A stretch of DNA of 64,000 nt, from assembly GCF_913775985.1 (NCBI RefSeq), contig NZ_CAJYMB010000150.1:186001-250000 (forward strand), written 5' to 3'. The position numbers and the translations under genes are program-made. The stretch is from an uncultured Pluralibacter sp. Its GTDB lineage: Bacteria > Pseudomonadota > Gammaproteobacteria > Enterobacterales > Enterobacteriaceae. Positions 1-12,451 of the stretch are shown here, one piece after another. Numbering within the stretch: the stretch's first letter is position 1; the number at the start of each line of letters is the position of its first letter. The notes beneath the pieces are model-generated. The model saw only the letters and a list, made by a program, of their open reading frames with translations. It made no database searches and was not told the DNA's origin.

Positions 1-2095
<2,095 letters not shown>

Positions 2096-2559
2096 TTAAC
2101 GACCTCAATTCCACGGGATCGGGTGGCGTTTAAAGTGTGCGGGCATTTTACGGTAAGGTTACATTACTGTAAACATGATTGGAGTAGTGTCTTTGCAGTG
2201 TTGCTGAGTTCGGCTGATGGTGAAACAGGTGTTGCTGAGTGTGTCCGGTGTCAGCAGAAGGCGGCGGCGTCGTCGGTGTTATAACAAAATAGATATTTAA
2301 AGGTGAATATCCCGTGGGAGAGGCATAACTTAAAACGAAATGGCACAACTAATTAACATTTAATTATCATTGAAGTGACATTTGGAAAATATAAAATATT
2401 TAAGCATAGCTGAATCGGTTAACGATAATGATTTAAATTAACGGAGTTGCCAATAAGTTCCGATAATTTGTAAGGCACAAAAAAACAATCGGGAAAAATG
2501 GATAAATAGAATTAACAATAATTTCCTCTGGTAATTAGCACGCGGAGTGATTGTTTAAT
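2096..2559. other. cyoA-ampG intergenic region, cyo control region
   Basis: This stretch of 464 bp is AT-rich and holds no credible gene; the short reading frame antisense at 2148-2348 has no start signal or family resemblance. It contains the ArcA-like site described separately and must carry the cyo promoter. The last 130 bp next to the ampG stop are very AT-rich and contain no clear hairpin with a T tract. Confidence 0.6.
2349..2368 (-). promoter_or_regulatory. ArcA-P binding site candidate upstream of cyoA
   Basis: Read on the minus strand, the site contains GATAATTAAATGTTA, matching 14 of 15 positions of the ArcA-P consensus GTTAATTAAATGTTA, and continues into a further ATTAG. ArcA repression of cyo under low oxygen is established in E. 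coli. The site is about 255 bp upstream of the cyoA start. Promoter elements could not be assigned with confidence. Confidence 0.7.
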
Positions 2560-4035
2560 TTAGTCTCTGGCCGTTTTACGCAGCGCCATTGCATCCAGGA
2601 GAGCCCCGAGCACTACGCCGGCAATCGCAATCAGCGCACCGCATTCCAGCAGGGCATTGAGGAATGAGAAGTGAGTGACATCCAGCGCGTTGCAAATCAG
2701 CAGCACCAGCCAGATGGCAAGAATCGAAAAACCTGCCCCCAGCACCTTTATCGCCAGTGAATAGGCTCCCGAATAGTGGATCCTGGGCATAAAGGTTTCC
2801 GTTTGCCAGCTGTACTCCAGGGTTTGCTTGCACATCATCAGCAAAAGCAGGCCGGGTACAGCGGCAAATACCGAGAACAGATAGAAGGTTGGCCAGCCGT
2901 GCGCTTCAACAAACCATCCGGCGACCGGGCCGACATAAACGCGTCCAACGGCCGAGAGTGCCGAGAGCAGCGCAAACTGGGTGGCCGAAAAGGATTTATT
3001 GCACAGGGTCATCAGTAGCGCTACGAAAGCCGATGTCCCCATGCCGCCGCAGAGATTTTCAAAGAAAACGGCAGCGCCCATCGTCAAAATATTTTTATCG
3101 CTGACCGATAAAAGCCAGTAGCCCGCGTTAGATGCGCCCTGCAAAATGCCGAAGATCAGCAGCGCCCTAAACAGCGACAGCCGCTGCATCAGCATGCCGC
3201 CGTACAGTGCGCCAATGATTGTTGCAAACAGGCCCAACGTTTTATTCACGACGCCGACATCGCCGGCATCAAAGCCCACGCCGCGGATCAGAAAGGTGGT
3301 GGTGAGGCTCATGGCAAACGCATCACCTAGCTTGTAGAGCACAATCAGCAGTAAGATTAGCCAGGCATTGTTGCGGCCAAAAAAGTCGCGCAGCGGGGCT
3401 GCAACGGCCTGTTCAAGAGTTTTGGGGGCCGGGATAGCCTCGCTGGGCTCGGGCGCAAGCAGCGTAGCGATAATACAAGGCACCATCAAAGACGCCATAA
3501 GCCAGTACATTGCCTGCCATCCCAGCCATCTGTCTGCCATCCACAGCGCCAGACCGCCGGAAACCAGCATCGCCAGCCGATAGCCCAGCACGCTGACCGC
3601 GGCACCGGTACCGCGCTCTTCAGGGGGAAGAACATCGGTTTTCCACGCGTCAAAAACGATATCCTGAGAGGCGGAACAAAAGGCGATAATCACCGCCAGC
3701 GCTGCCATCCAGCGCAGCTGGCTCAAGGGCTCGAGAAAGCCCATCCCGGCAATAGCAATCAGCAGCAGCACCTGGGTCGCCAGCAGCCAACCGCGGCGGC
3801 GGCCGAGAAACGGCGGCGTGTAGCGGTCCATCATCGGCGACCACAGGAATTTAAAGACGTAAGCCTGCCCAACCAGAGAAAAGAAGCCGATGGTTTTAAG
3901 ATCGATATTTTCAACGGTCATCCACGCCTGCAGCGTGCCAGAGGTAAGCGCCAGCGGCAGCCCGGAGGCAAATCCCAGAATCAGCAGGATGATGGATTTT
4001 TGTTGGCGAAACAGGCGCAGGTAGTGGCTGGACAT
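2560..4035 (-). CDS. ampG: Muropeptide MFS permease AmpG
   Basis: Inner-membrane permease that imports anhydro-muropeptides released during cell-wall turnover. This feeds murein recycling and, where present, AmpR-dependent beta-lactamase induction. At 491 aa it equals the E. coli protein. It has about 14 hydrophobic helices and a characteristic N-terminal QQKSIILLILGFASGLPLAL. It lies 45 nt downstream of yajG on the same strand, as in E. coli, so a two-gene operon is likely. Nothing unusual is seen in it. Confidence 0.97.
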   Translation of the reverse strand: MSSHYLRLFRQQKSIILLILGFASGLPLALTSGTLQAWMTVENIDLKTIGFFSLVGQAYVFKFLWSPMMDRYTPPFLGRRRGWLLATQVLLLIAIAGMGFLEPLSQLRWMAALAVIIAFCSASQDIVFDAWKTDVLPPEERGTGAAVSVLGYRLAMLVSGGLALWMADRWLGWQAMYWLMASLMVPCIIATLLAPEPSEAIPAPKTLEQAVAAPLRDFFGRNNAWLILLLIVLYKLGDAFAMSLTTTFLIRGVGFDAGDVGVVNKTLGLFATIIGALYGGMLMQRLSLFRALLIFGILQGASNAGYWLLSVSDKNILTMGAAVFFENLCGGMGTSAFVALLMTLCNKSFSATQFALLSALSAVGRVYVGPVAGWFVEAHGWPTFYLFSVFAAVPGLLLLMMCKQTLEYSWQTETFMPRIHYSGAYSLAIKVLGAGFSILAIWLVLLICNALDVTHFSFLNALLECGALIAIAGVVLGALLDAMALRKTARD

Positions 4036-4080
4036 GATTATTCAGTGGCGGCCCCGGCACACGTCCGGGGCCGATTTCTC

Positions 4081-4659
4081 TTATCGGGCGTTTTGTTTGA
4101 TGAAGTCGTGGATGCTGGTGTCCTGCGCCATGTCGGCGATGGTGTCCGTCAGCACGCTGTTTACCGCATCGGCGATATTCTTATTGGAGGCCTGCAGTGC
4201 GCCCTCGACAGAATAGCTTGCGCGGTAGTTTTTCGTCATCTTAGTGCCGTTTTGCGCGGTAGCGAAAATCGCAATATCGGCTTTCGTCGCTATGGTGTAG
4301 CGCAGGTTGCCCTGAGTGACATCGGCATAGAGTTTGTTAACAATGATCTGCAGATCGACGGCGCCGTTCGGCCCAATCATGTAGCCGCGGGAGGTCATCT
4401 GTTTTTCCAGCACTTCCTGCAGCAGGAAACGCAGATCGCGAGAGGCGGTGAGCGTTACCAGCTGGTTGTCGCGGGTAACTTTTGCCAGCGCCTGGTCCTG
4501 ACGCTGATCGGCACCGTTGATGCTGACGGTCACGCCCATCAGGCTAGGATCCTGAGAGGGAAGGGTGATTTTCGGTGAGACTTCAATCGTCGTCTGCGGT
4601 TTGGCGCAGCTCGCCAGCAAAAACATCGCCACCAGCGGGAAGAGAATTTTCTTTAACAT
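4081..4659 (-). CDS. yajG: YajG family lipoprotein
   Basis: Predicted lipoprotein of 192 aa, the E. coli YajG length. The start is set at MLKKILFP because a signal peptide and lipobox (LLASC, lipidated C18) follow at once; the longer in-frame extension upstream has no signal peptide and no homology. The mature part is soluble with no recognised catalytic residues, and the function is unknown. It is divergent from bolA and cotranscribed with ampG, which suggests a possible envelope or cell-wall link (inference). Confidence 0.95.
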   Translation of the reverse strand: MLKKILFPLVAMFLLASCAKPQTTIEVSPKITLPSQDPSLMGVTVSINGADQRQDQALAKVTRDNQLVTLTASRDLRFLLQEVLEKQMTSRGYMIGPNGAVDLQIIVNKLYADVTQGNLRYTIATKADIAIFATAQNGTKMTKNYRASYSVEGALQASNKNIADAVNSVLTDTIADMAQDTSIHDFIKQNAR

Positions 4660-4902
4660 GGTGTGGTTCTCAATAGGACTGTTAAAAACATGCGAAAAAT
4701 TGCCGCCATCATAACATCGCCAACGGCGAGGGGAAGTAGGTGGCGCAGGTAAATTCATCATCTTAGGTATTTCGACCCGGTAATGGTTACGCGTGTCCCG
4801 ATAGTCCTCCGGCCAAAGAATGACAAGAAGTTCTGGCATTGAGTGGGTAATTCCTCCGAAAGCTAATTTTTTGTTGTTTTTATGTAATGGAAACGGTAAA
4901 AG

Positions 4903-4910
4903 CGGCTAAT
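4903..4910 (+). promoter_or_regulatory. Gearbox-like -10 element of bolA
   Basis: CGGCTAAT resembles the gearbox -10 (CGGCAAGT/CGGCTAGT) of the growth-phase-controlled bolA promoter of E. coli. It sits in a stretch (4888-4920) otherwise nearly identical to the E. coli leader as remembered. The gearbox -35 (CTGCAA) is changed to TATGTAA here. In E. coli this promoter is sigma-S dependent. Confidence 0.5.
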
Positions 4911-4956
4911 ATCTAAAGGGAAGACGGCATCGTAGCGTTGTCGGAGGAGTAAATTC

Positions 4957-5274
4957 ATGATGATACGTGAACAGATAGAAGAAAAATTAAGGGCCGAGTT
5001 TGACCCCTTATTCCTCGAAGTAACCGATGAAAGCTATCGCCATAACGTCCCGGCGGGCTCAGAAAGCCATTTCAAGGTTGTGCTGGTGAGCGATCGTTTT
5101 AGCGGGGAACGTTTTCTCAATCGCCATCGTATGATTTACAGCACGTTAGCCGCTGAGCTCGCCTCAACGGTTCATGCGCTGGCTCTACATACATACACAG
5201 TTAAGGAATGGGAAGGGCTTCAGGATACGGTCTTTGCCTCCCCATCATGTCGAGGGGCCAGCAGTCTGGCCTGA
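4957..5274 (+). CDS. bolA: BolA family stress/morphology regulator
   Basis: Small regulator that alters cell shape under stress and in stationary phase, and that forms Fe-S-binding complexes with monothiol glutaredoxins (family knowledge). It is 105 aa like E. coli BolA. The fold signature [21 protein letters not shown] and the helix-turn-helix-like [12 protein letters not shown] are present, with the conserved His of HALALHTYT. Two ATG codons in tandem begin the gene, preceded by a strong GGAGGAG ribosome site. A hairpin terminator follows. Confidence 0.97.
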   Translation: MMIREQIEEKLRAEFDPLFLEVTDESYRHNVPAGSESHFKVVLVSDRFSGERFLNRHRMIYSTLAAELASTVHALALHTYTVKEWEGLQDTVFASPSCRGASSLA

Positions 5275-5329
5275 AGAGACATTTGCAACTGCGGGAGCTT
5301 TTCCAGTATGTTGCATACCGATTAAGAAA

Positions 5330-5355
5330 AAAACGGCCTGCGGGCCGTTTTATTT
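5330..5355 (+). terminator. Terminator after bolA
   Basis: Perfect 9-bp stem (AAAACGGCC / GGCCGTTTT) with a four-base loop TGCG, followed by T-rich sequence. It lies 55 nt after the bolA stop. Confidence 0.85.
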
Positions 5356-5444
5356 TGCTTAAATTCTGAGCGGGGTAAGGCTTTTTACGGGTAAATTCGG
5401 CGCCAGATTGACAGAAATGGCGTACAGAAGCGCGATTCCCGTTC

Positions 5445-5473
5445 TCGACTCACCACAGTGATGCCGCTATAAT
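5445..5473 (+). promoter_or_regulatory. Sigma-70 promoter of tig
   Basis: TCGACT, a 17-bp spacer and a perfect TATAAT (5468-5473), about 128 bp upstream of the tig start. The intervening leader shows no recognised riboregulator. Confidence 0.65.
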
Positions 5474-5591
5474 GCTGCGTCTTATTTAGGAACGTCTTCG
5501 GGATGATTCTGGCGACAGGGAAGGTGATTTTGCCACGTCCCGCGAGCGCGCAGTCGAATTCAGAGTTGACCGGGCATTGTGATTTTTTTGA

Positions 5592-6899
<1,308 letters not shown>

Positions 6900-6928
6900 T
6901 TTTTGCTCTGCGAGTTTAAAGTTTGAAC

Positions 6929-6966
6929 AAAAAACCCGTTGCCGCAGGGCAGCGGGTTTTTTTGTT
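6929..6966 (+). terminator. Terminator after tig
   Basis: GC-rich hairpin (AAAACCCGTTGCC pairing with GGCAGCGGGTTTT, one bulge) followed by a run of seven T, about 30 nt after the tig stop. Confidence 0.9.
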
Positions 6967-7035
6967 GCATTATGAGATGGCGAAGCGTGCCAAAACGGCG
7001 TTTCGGGGTTAGCGTAATAGCAAAAGATTGTTATG

Positions 7036-7064
7036 CTTGAACCAGAGCGAAATCATCCCCATAT
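7036..7064 (+). promoter_or_regulatory. Sigma-32 heat-shock promoter of clpP
   Basis: CTTGAAC, 14-bp spacer, CCCCATAT: an almost perfect match to the sigma-32 consensus (CTTGAAA, 13-15 bp, CCCCATNT). It lies 93 bp upstream of the clpP start. Heat-shock control of clpP-clpX is established in E. coli. Confidence 0.88.
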
Positions 7065-7157
7065 CGTGGAGATGTAACAGACAGACTGGCTGATACTCCG
7101 TCCGCAAGGTTACAATCAGTACAGCAGGTATTTAAAATTCTTATCCAGGAGACGGAT

Positions 7158-7778
7158 ATGTCATACAGTGGCGAACGAGAAAATGCACCCCATATGGCCC
7201 TGGTGCCTATGGTTATTGAGCAGACCTCACGCGGTGAGCGCTCTTTCGATATTTACTCCCGTCTGCTCAAGGAACGCGTTATCTTTCTGACAGGCCAGGT
7301 GGAAGACCACATGGCAAACCTGATCGTAGCGCAGATGCTGTTCCTGGAAGCGGAAAACCCGGAAAAAGATATTTACCTGTATATCAACTCACCGGGCGGG
7401 GTGATCACGGCAGGAATGTCCATCTATGACACCATGCAATTCATTAAGCCGGATGTCAGCACCATTTGTATGGGGCAGGCGGCTTCAATGGGCGCGTTCC
7501 TGCTGACCGCGGGCGCTAAGGGTAAGCGCTTCTGCCTGCCTAACTCCCGGGTGATGATCCACCAGCCGCTGGGCGGCTATCAGGGGCAGGCGACGGATAT
7601 TGAAATCCACGCCAGGGAAATTCTAAAAGTTAAAGCGCGCATGAATGAACTTATGGCGCAGCACACGGGTCAACCACTCGAGCAGATTGAGCGCGATACG
7701 GAACGCGATCGCTTCCTCTCGGCACCAGAAGCCGTTGAGTACGGTCTGGTCGACTCGATTTTGACCCATCGTAATTAA
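7158..7778 (+). CDS. clpP: ATP-dependent Clp protease proteolytic subunit
   Basis: Serine peptidase that assembles into the double-heptamer chamber served by ClpX and ClpA. It is 206 aa, one shorter than E. coli because the propeptide before the ALVPM cleavage site is 13 rather than 14 residues. The catalytic triad is S110 (QAASMG), H135 (MIHQP) and D184 (TERD). A CAGGAGA ribosome site precedes the ATG. It is followed 104 nt later by clpX, with no terminator between them, so clpP-clpX cotranscription is expected. Confidence 0.98.
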   Translation: MSYSGERENAPHMALVPMVIEQTSRGERSFDIYSRLLKERVIFLTGQVEDHMANLIVAQMLFLEAENPEKDIYLYINSPGGVITAGMSIYDTMQFIKPDVSTICMGQAASMGAFLLTAGAKGKRFCLPNSRVMIHQPLGGYQGQATDIEIHAREILKVKARMNELMAQHTGQPLEQIERDTERDRFLSAPEAVEYGLVDSILTHRN

Positions 7779-7882
7779 TGTCGGCGGGTGTCGGGCCGCT
7801 ATACTGTGTATAGCTGGCGCGATACCGGGCTGGCATTTGCGTCGTGATATGCGGCACACAGAACTTAGAAAGAGGTTTGGTC

Positions 7883-9157
7883 ATGACAGATAAACGCAAA
7901 GATGGTTCGGGCAAACTGTTGTACTGCTCTTTTTGCGGCAAAAGCCAGCATGAAGTGCGTAAGCTAATCGCCGGTCCGTCCGTGTATATCTGCGACGAAT
8001 GCGTTGATTTATGTAACGACATCATTCGCGAAGAGATTAAAGAGGTAGCGCCGCACCGCGAGCGCAGCGCGCTGCCGACGCCGCACGAAATCCGCCATCA
8101 CCTGGACGATTACGTTATCGGCCAGGAGCGGGCTAAAAAGGTGCTGGCAGTTGCGGTATACAACCACTACAAGCGCCTGCGCAACGGTGATACCAGTAAT
8201 GGCGTTGAGCTCGGCAAAAGCAACATTCTGCTGATTGGCCCGACGGGTTCCGGTAAAACGCTGCTGGCCGAAACGCTGGCGCGCCTGCTGGATGTACCGT
8301 TTACCATGGCGGATGCGACCACGCTGACCGAAGCCGGCTACGTGGGTGAAGACGTTGAAAACATCATCCAGAAGCTGCTGCAGAAATGCGATTACGACGT
8401 CCAGAAGGCCCAGCGCGGCATCGTTTATATTGATGAGATCGACAAAATCTCACGTAAATCCGATAACCCGTCAATCACCCGCGACGTTTCTGGTGAAGGC
8501 GTTCAGCAGGCGCTGCTGAAACTTATCGAAGGCACCGTGGCTGCCGTTCCTCCGCAGGGCGGACGTAAACATCCGCAGCAGGAGTTCCTGCAGGTTGACA
8601 CCTCCAAGATCCTCTTTATCTGCGGCGGCGCGTTTGCCGGGCTGGATAAAGTGATAGCCAATCGCGTCGAAACTGGCTCCGGTATTGGTTTCGGTGCAAC
8701 GGTGAAAGGCAAATCAGAAAAAGCGAGCGAAGGTCAGCTGCTGGAACAGGTCGAGCCGGAAGATTTAATCAAGTTTGGCCTGATCCCGGAGTTTATCGGT
8801 CGTTTGCCGGTCGTTGCTACGCTGAATGAGCTCAGCGAAGAAGCGCTGATTCAGATCCTCAAAGAGCCGAAAAATGCGCTGACCAAGCAGTATCAGGCGC
8901 TGTTTAATCTGGAAGGCGTCGATCTGGAGTTCCGTGAAGAGGCGCTGGACGCAATTGCCAAGAAAGCGATGATTCGCAAGACCGGCGCGCGCGGCCTGCG
9001 CTCCATTGTGGAAGCTTCGCTGCTCGATACCATGTACGACCTTCCTTCTATGGATGACGTCGAGAAAGTGGTTATTGATGAGTCGGTAATTGAAGGGCAG
9101 AGCAAGCCGCTGCTGATTTACGGCAAATCAGAAACCCAGCAGGCGTCTGGTGAATAA
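7883..9157 (+). CDS. clpX: ATP-dependent Clp protease unfoldase subunit ClpX
   Basis: Hexameric AAA+ unfoldase that recognises tagged substrates and feeds ClpP. The start is at MTDKRKDG, preceded by an AAGAGGT ribosome site; an in-frame extension of 13 codons is not conserved. The 424-aa length equals E. coli. The N-terminal zinc-binding domain has C15, C18, C37 and C40. Walker A is GPTGSGKT (near residue 120), Walker B is IVYIDEID, and the IGF loop that contacts ClpP is present (GSGIGFGA). Confidence 0.98.
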   Translation: MTDKRKDGSGKLLYCSFCGKSQHEVRKLIAGPSVYICDECVDLCNDIIREEIKEVAPHRERSALPTPHEIRHHLDDYVIGQERAKKVLAVAVYNHYKRLRNGDTSNGVELGKSNILLIGPTGSGKTLLAETLARLLDVPFTMADATTLTEAGYVGEDVENIIQKLLQKCDYDVQKAQRGIVYIDEIDKISRKSDNPSITRDVSGEGVQQALLKLIEGTVAAVPPQGGRKHPQQEFLQVDTSKILFICGGAFAGLDKVIANRVETGSGIGFGATVKGKSEKASEGQLLEQVEPEDLIKFGLIPEFIGRLPVVATLNELSEEALIQILKEPKNALTKQYQALFNLEGVDLEFREEALDAIAKKAMIRKTGARGLRSIVEASLLDTMYDLPSMDDVEKVVIDESVIEGQSKPLLIYGKSETQQASGE

Positions 9158-9183
9158 TTAACCAGTTCGTTCAAGCAATTAGC

Positions 9184-9213
9184 CAAAAGGGGGATATTTC
9201 ATCCCCCTTTTAC
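9184..9213 (+). terminator. Terminator after clpX
   Basis: Hairpin AAAAGGGGGAT / ATCCCCCTTTT with loop ATTTC and a short T-rich tail, 27 nt after the clpX stop. It separates clpPX from lon. Confidence 0.85.
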
Positions 9214-9230
9214 TTTTCCTGTATTCCTGC

Positions 9231-9260
9231 CGTTGAATGTGTGGGAAACATCCCCATATA
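9231..9260 (+). promoter_or_regulatory. Sigma-32 heat-shock promoter of lon
   Basis: CGTTGAAT as -35 and CCCCATATA (9252-9260) as -10, about 80 bp before the lon start, matching the known E. coli lon heat-shock promoter nearly base for base. Confidence 0.85.
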
Positions 9261-9338
9261 CTGGATTACATGTTAACGGTGGCGCGAAAGATTCGCGTTA
9301 CTGACTACCTGGCGGACATTAAACTGAGAGAGAGCTCT

Positions 9339-11693
9339 ATGAATCCTGAGCGTTCTGAACGCATTGAAATCCCCGTATTGCCATTGCGCGATGTGGTGGT
9401 TTATCCGCATATGGTCATCCCCTTATTTGTAGGGCGGGAAAAATCTATCCGTTGTCTCGAAGCGGCTATGGACCATGATAAAAAAATCATGCTGGTCGCT
9501 CAGAAGGATGCGTCAACGGATGAGCCGGGTGTAAGCGATCTTTTCACCGTAGGCACCGTGGCCTCTATTCTGCAGATGCTGAAACTGCCTGACGGGACTG
9601 TAAAAGTGCTGGTCGAAGGGCTGCAGCGCGCGCGCATTTCCGCGCTTTCTGACAACGGCGAATACTTCTCGGCAAAAGCTGAATATCTTGAGTCTCCGGC
9701 GATTGAAGAGCGCGAGCAGGAAGTCCTGGTTCGCACCGCCATCAGCCAGTTCGAAGGCTACATCAAGCTTAATAAAAAGATCCCGCCTGAAGTGCTGACC
9801 TCTTTAAACAGCATCGACGATCCGGCGCGCCTGGCGGACACCATTGCCGCGCACATGCCGCTTAAGCTTTCGGACAAACAGTCCGTGCTGGAAATGTCCG
9901 ACATCAACGAACGTCTTGAATACCTGATGGCGATGATGGAATCGGAAATCGATCTGCTGCAGGTTGAGAAACGCATTCGCAACCGCGTTAAAAAGCAGAT
10001 GGAGAAATCCCAGCGCGAGTACTACCTCAACGAGCAGATGAAAGCGATTCAGAAAGAGCTCGGCGAGATGGACGATGCGCCGGACGAAAATGAAGCCCTG
10101 AAGCGCAAAATCGACGCGGCAAAAATGCCGAAAGAGGCGAAAGAGAAAACCGAAGCCGAGCTGCAGAAGCTGAAAATGATGTCGCCGATGTCGGCTGAAG
10201 CAACTGTAGTACGCGGCTACATCGACTGGATGGTTCAGGTTCCGTGGAACGCCCGCAGCAAGGTGAAAAAAGATTTACGCCAGGCGCAGGAGATTCTGGA
10301 TACCGATCATTACGGTCTGGAGCGCGTTAAAGACCGCATCCTTGAATATCTTGCGGTTCAAAGTCGCGTTAATAAATTGAAAGGGCCGATTCTGTGCCTG
10401 GTTGGACCGCCGGGGGTGGGTAAAACCTCTCTGGGTCAGTCCATCGCTAAAGCCACGGGCCGTAAATATGTCCGTATGGCACTCGGCGGCGTTCGCGACG
10501 AAGCGGAAATTCGCGGGCATCGCCGGACGTACATTGGCTCAATGCCGGGCAAGCTTATCCAGAAAATGGCGAAAGTGGGCGTTAAAAACCCGCTGTTCCT
10601 GCTGGATGAGATCGACAAAATGTCTTCAGACATGCGCGGCGATCCGGCTTCTGCTCTGCTGGAAGTGCTGGATCCGGAACAGAACGTGACCTTTAACGAT
10701 CACTATCTGGAAGTGGATTACGATCTTAGCGACGTTATGTTTGTGGCGACCTCTAACTCCATGAACATTCCGGCGCCGCTGCTCGACCGTATGGAAGTGA
10801 TTCGCCTCTCCGGCTACACCGAAGATGAGAAGCTCAACATCGCCAAGCGCCACCTGCTGCCGAAGCAGATTGAGCGTAACGCGCTGAAAAAAGGTGAGCT
10901 TACCGTTGATGACAGCGCAATTGTCGGCATTATTCGCTACTACACTCGCGAAGCCGGCGTGCGTAGCCTGGAGCGTGAAATCTCCAAACTGTGCCGCAAG
11001 GCGGTCAAACAGCTGCTGCTGGATAAGACGCGCAAGCATATCGACATTAATGGCGATAACCTGCACGACTACCTCGGCGTTCAGCGCTTTGACTACGGTC
11101 GCGCAGACAGCGAAGACCGCGTTGGTCAGGTCACGGGCCTGGCGTGGACGGAAGTGGGCGGCGATCTGCTGACCATTGAAACCGCCTGCGTACCGGGCAA
11201 AGGCAAGCTTACCTATACCGGTTCGCTGGGTGAAGTGATGCAGGAGTCCATTCAGGCGGCGCTGACGGTTGTTCGCGCGCGTGCAGACAAGCTCGGCATC
11301 AATGGTGATTTCTACGAGAAGCGGGATATTCACGTCCACGTTCCCGAAGGTGCCACTCCGAAAGATGGCCCGAGCGCCGGTATCGCTATGTGCACGGCGC
11401 TGGTCTCCTGTCTGACGGGGAATCCGGTACGCTCTGATGTTGCCATGACAGGTGAAATCACCCTGCGCGGGCTGGTGTTGCCTATCGGCGGCCTGAAAGA
11501 GAAGCTGTTAGCGGCGCATCGCGGCGGAATTAAGACGGTTCTTATTCCTGACGAAAACAAGCGCGACCTTGAAGAGATTCCGGAAAACGTTATCGCCGAT
11601 CTGGATATCCATCCTGTTAAGAGCATTGAGGAAGTTCTGACTCTTGCCTTACAGAATGCGCCTTACGGTATGCAGGTTGTTAGCGCCAAATAG
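9339..11693 (+). CDS. lon: ATP-dependent Lon protease
   Basis: Homo-oligomeric AAA+ serine protease that degrades misfolded and regulatory proteins. The start is at [11 protein letters not shown], preceded by GAGAGAGAG; the 34-codon extension upstream runs through the heat-shock promoter and is not coding. The 784-aa length equals E. coli. It has an N-terminal LON substrate domain with coiled coil, Walker A GPPGVGKT, Walker [10 protein letters not shown], and a protease domain with the Ser-Lys dyad (S679 in [11 protein letters not shown]722 in [10 protein letters not shown]). It is monocistronic, with a terminator after it. Confidence 0.98.
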   Translation: MNPERSERIEIPVLPLRDVVVYPHMVIPLFVGREKSIRCLEAAMDHDKKIMLVAQKDASTDEPGVSDLFTVGTVASILQMLKLPDGTVKVLVEGLQRARISALSDNGEYFSAKAEYLESPAIEEREQEVLVRTAISQFEGYIKLNKKIPPEVLTSLNSIDDPARLADTIAAHMPLKLSDKQSVLEMSDINERLEYLMAMMESEIDLLQVEKRIRNRVKKQMEKSQREYYLNEQMKAIQKELGEMDDAPDENEALKRKIDAAKMPKEAKEKTEAELQKLKMMSPMSAEATVVRGYIDWMVQVPWNARSKVKKDLRQAQEILDTDHYGLERVKDRILEYLAVQSRVNKLKGPILCLVGPPGVGKTSLGQSIAKATGRKYVRMALGGVRDEAEIRGHRRTYIGSMPGKLIQKMAKVGVKNPLFLLDEIDKMSSDMRGDPASALLEVLDPEQNVTFNDHYLEVDYDLSDVMFVATSNSMNIPAPLLDRMEVIRLSGYTEDEKLNIAKRHLLPKQIERNALKKGELTVDDSAIVGIIRYYTREAGVRSLEREISKLCRKAVKQLLLDKTRKHIDINGDNLHDYLGVQRFDYGRADSEDRVGQVTGLAWTEVGGDLLTIETACVPGKGKLTYTGSLGEVMQESIQAALTVVRARADKLGINGDFYEKRDIHVHVPEGATPKDGPSAGIAMCTALVSCLTGNPVRSDVAMTGEITLRGLVLPIGGLKEKLLAAHRGGIKTVLIPDENKRDLEEIPENVIADLDIHPVKSIEEVLTLALQNAPYGMQVVSAK

Positions 11694-11723
11694 TGATATC
11701 GCGCAAACTGCGCCAATAAAAAC

Positions 11724-11764
11724 AAGGCTGGCAGGTCAATTCGGACTTGCCAGCCTTTTTTTGT
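11724..11764 (+). terminator. Terminator after lon
   Basis: Long hairpin (AAGGCTGGCAGGTC pairing with GACTTGCCAGCCTT, one G-T pair) followed by seven T, 30 nt after the lon stop. Confidence 0.9.
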
Positions 11765-11810
11765 ATAGCTAATTTAGATTGCTGGATGTGTCAGCCATAC
11801 ACAACGGGTG

Positions 11811-11839
11811 TTGTAAGGGCATAACACTCCTGCTATAAC
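11811..11839 (+). promoter_or_regulatory. Sigma-70 promoter of hupB
   Basis: TTGTAA, 17-bp spacer, TATAAC, 65 bp upstream of hupB. A second -10-like ATATAAAT lies near 11872-11880. E. coli hupB is known to have several tandem promoters. Confidence 0.55.
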
Positions 11840-11903
11840 TGCTGCGCCGTCGTACCCCGAAGGATTCTGGTACGATATAAATTATAACGAGAGGAAGAGA
11901 ATA

Positions 11904-12176
11904 GTGAATAAATCTCAACTGATTGACAAAATTGCTGCGGGTGCGGATATTTCTAAAGCTGCTGCTGGACGTGCGTTAGATGCTTTTATTGCTTCAGTGA
12001 CTGAGTCTCTGCAGGCCGGGGATGATGTTGCGCTGGTTGGTTTTGGTACTTTTGCTGTTAAAGAGCGTGCTGCCCGTACTGGTCGCAACCCGCAGACAGG
12101 TAAAGAGATCACCATCGCTGCTGCGAAAGTTCCGGGTTTCCGTGCAGGCAAAGCACTGAAAGACGCGGTCAACTGA
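11904..12176 (+). CDS. hupB: DNA-binding protein HU-beta
   Basis: Nucleoid protein, 90 aa, that bends and wraps DNA as an HU-alpha/HU-beta heterodimer or a beta homodimer. The start codon is GTG, as known for E. coli hupB, preceded by GAGAGGAAGAG. The diagnostic DNA-binding arm [10 protein letters not shown] (about 61-70) with the intercalating proline is intact. It follows lon and precedes ppiD in the conserved order and ends at its own terminator. Confidence 0.98.
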   Translation: MNKSQLIDKIAAGADISKAAAGRALDAFIASVTESLQAGDDVALVGFGTFAVKERAARTGRNPQTGKEITIAAAKVPGFRAGKALKDAVN

Positions 12177-12208
12177 TCGCTTTCCCTTCGGGGAGGCTGC
12201 GAAGTACA

Positions 12209-12237
12209 AGGGCGCATCGGCTGATGTGCCTTTTTTC
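12209..12237 (+). terminator. Terminator after hupB
   Basis: GGCGCATC / GATGTGCC hairpin with loop GGCT, followed by six T, 33 nt after the hupB stop. Confidence 0.85.
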
Positions 12238-12451
12238 TGCTCTGCATATTCCTTCAGCCGATCTTTTCCCCCACCACTTTTTGCCTTGCCGCCTTCCTTC
12301 ATTTCCCACAAGAACCTTGTTTTCTGACAATTAGCCGCCTTGAGGGCTGACAACGACCCGCGTTTCTTGTCACAATAGCGCCTCCTGCACTGCGTTACTC
12401 ATGGTATGCTGTGCGCGATTAAAGTCATCTACAGCGGAGCGTTGTTAAACC

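Noticed and set aside
2148-2348. 66-aa frame in the cyoA-ampG gap
   Set aside because: It overlaps the cyo control region, has low-complexity content and no ribosome site.
4660-4839. Longer N-terminus for yajG
   Set aside because: The extension removes the signal peptide from the N-terminus and runs into the divergent bolA control region.
9237-9338. 34-codon N-terminal extension of lon
   Set aside because: It contains the heat-shock promoter; the strong ribosome site and conserved start are at 9339.
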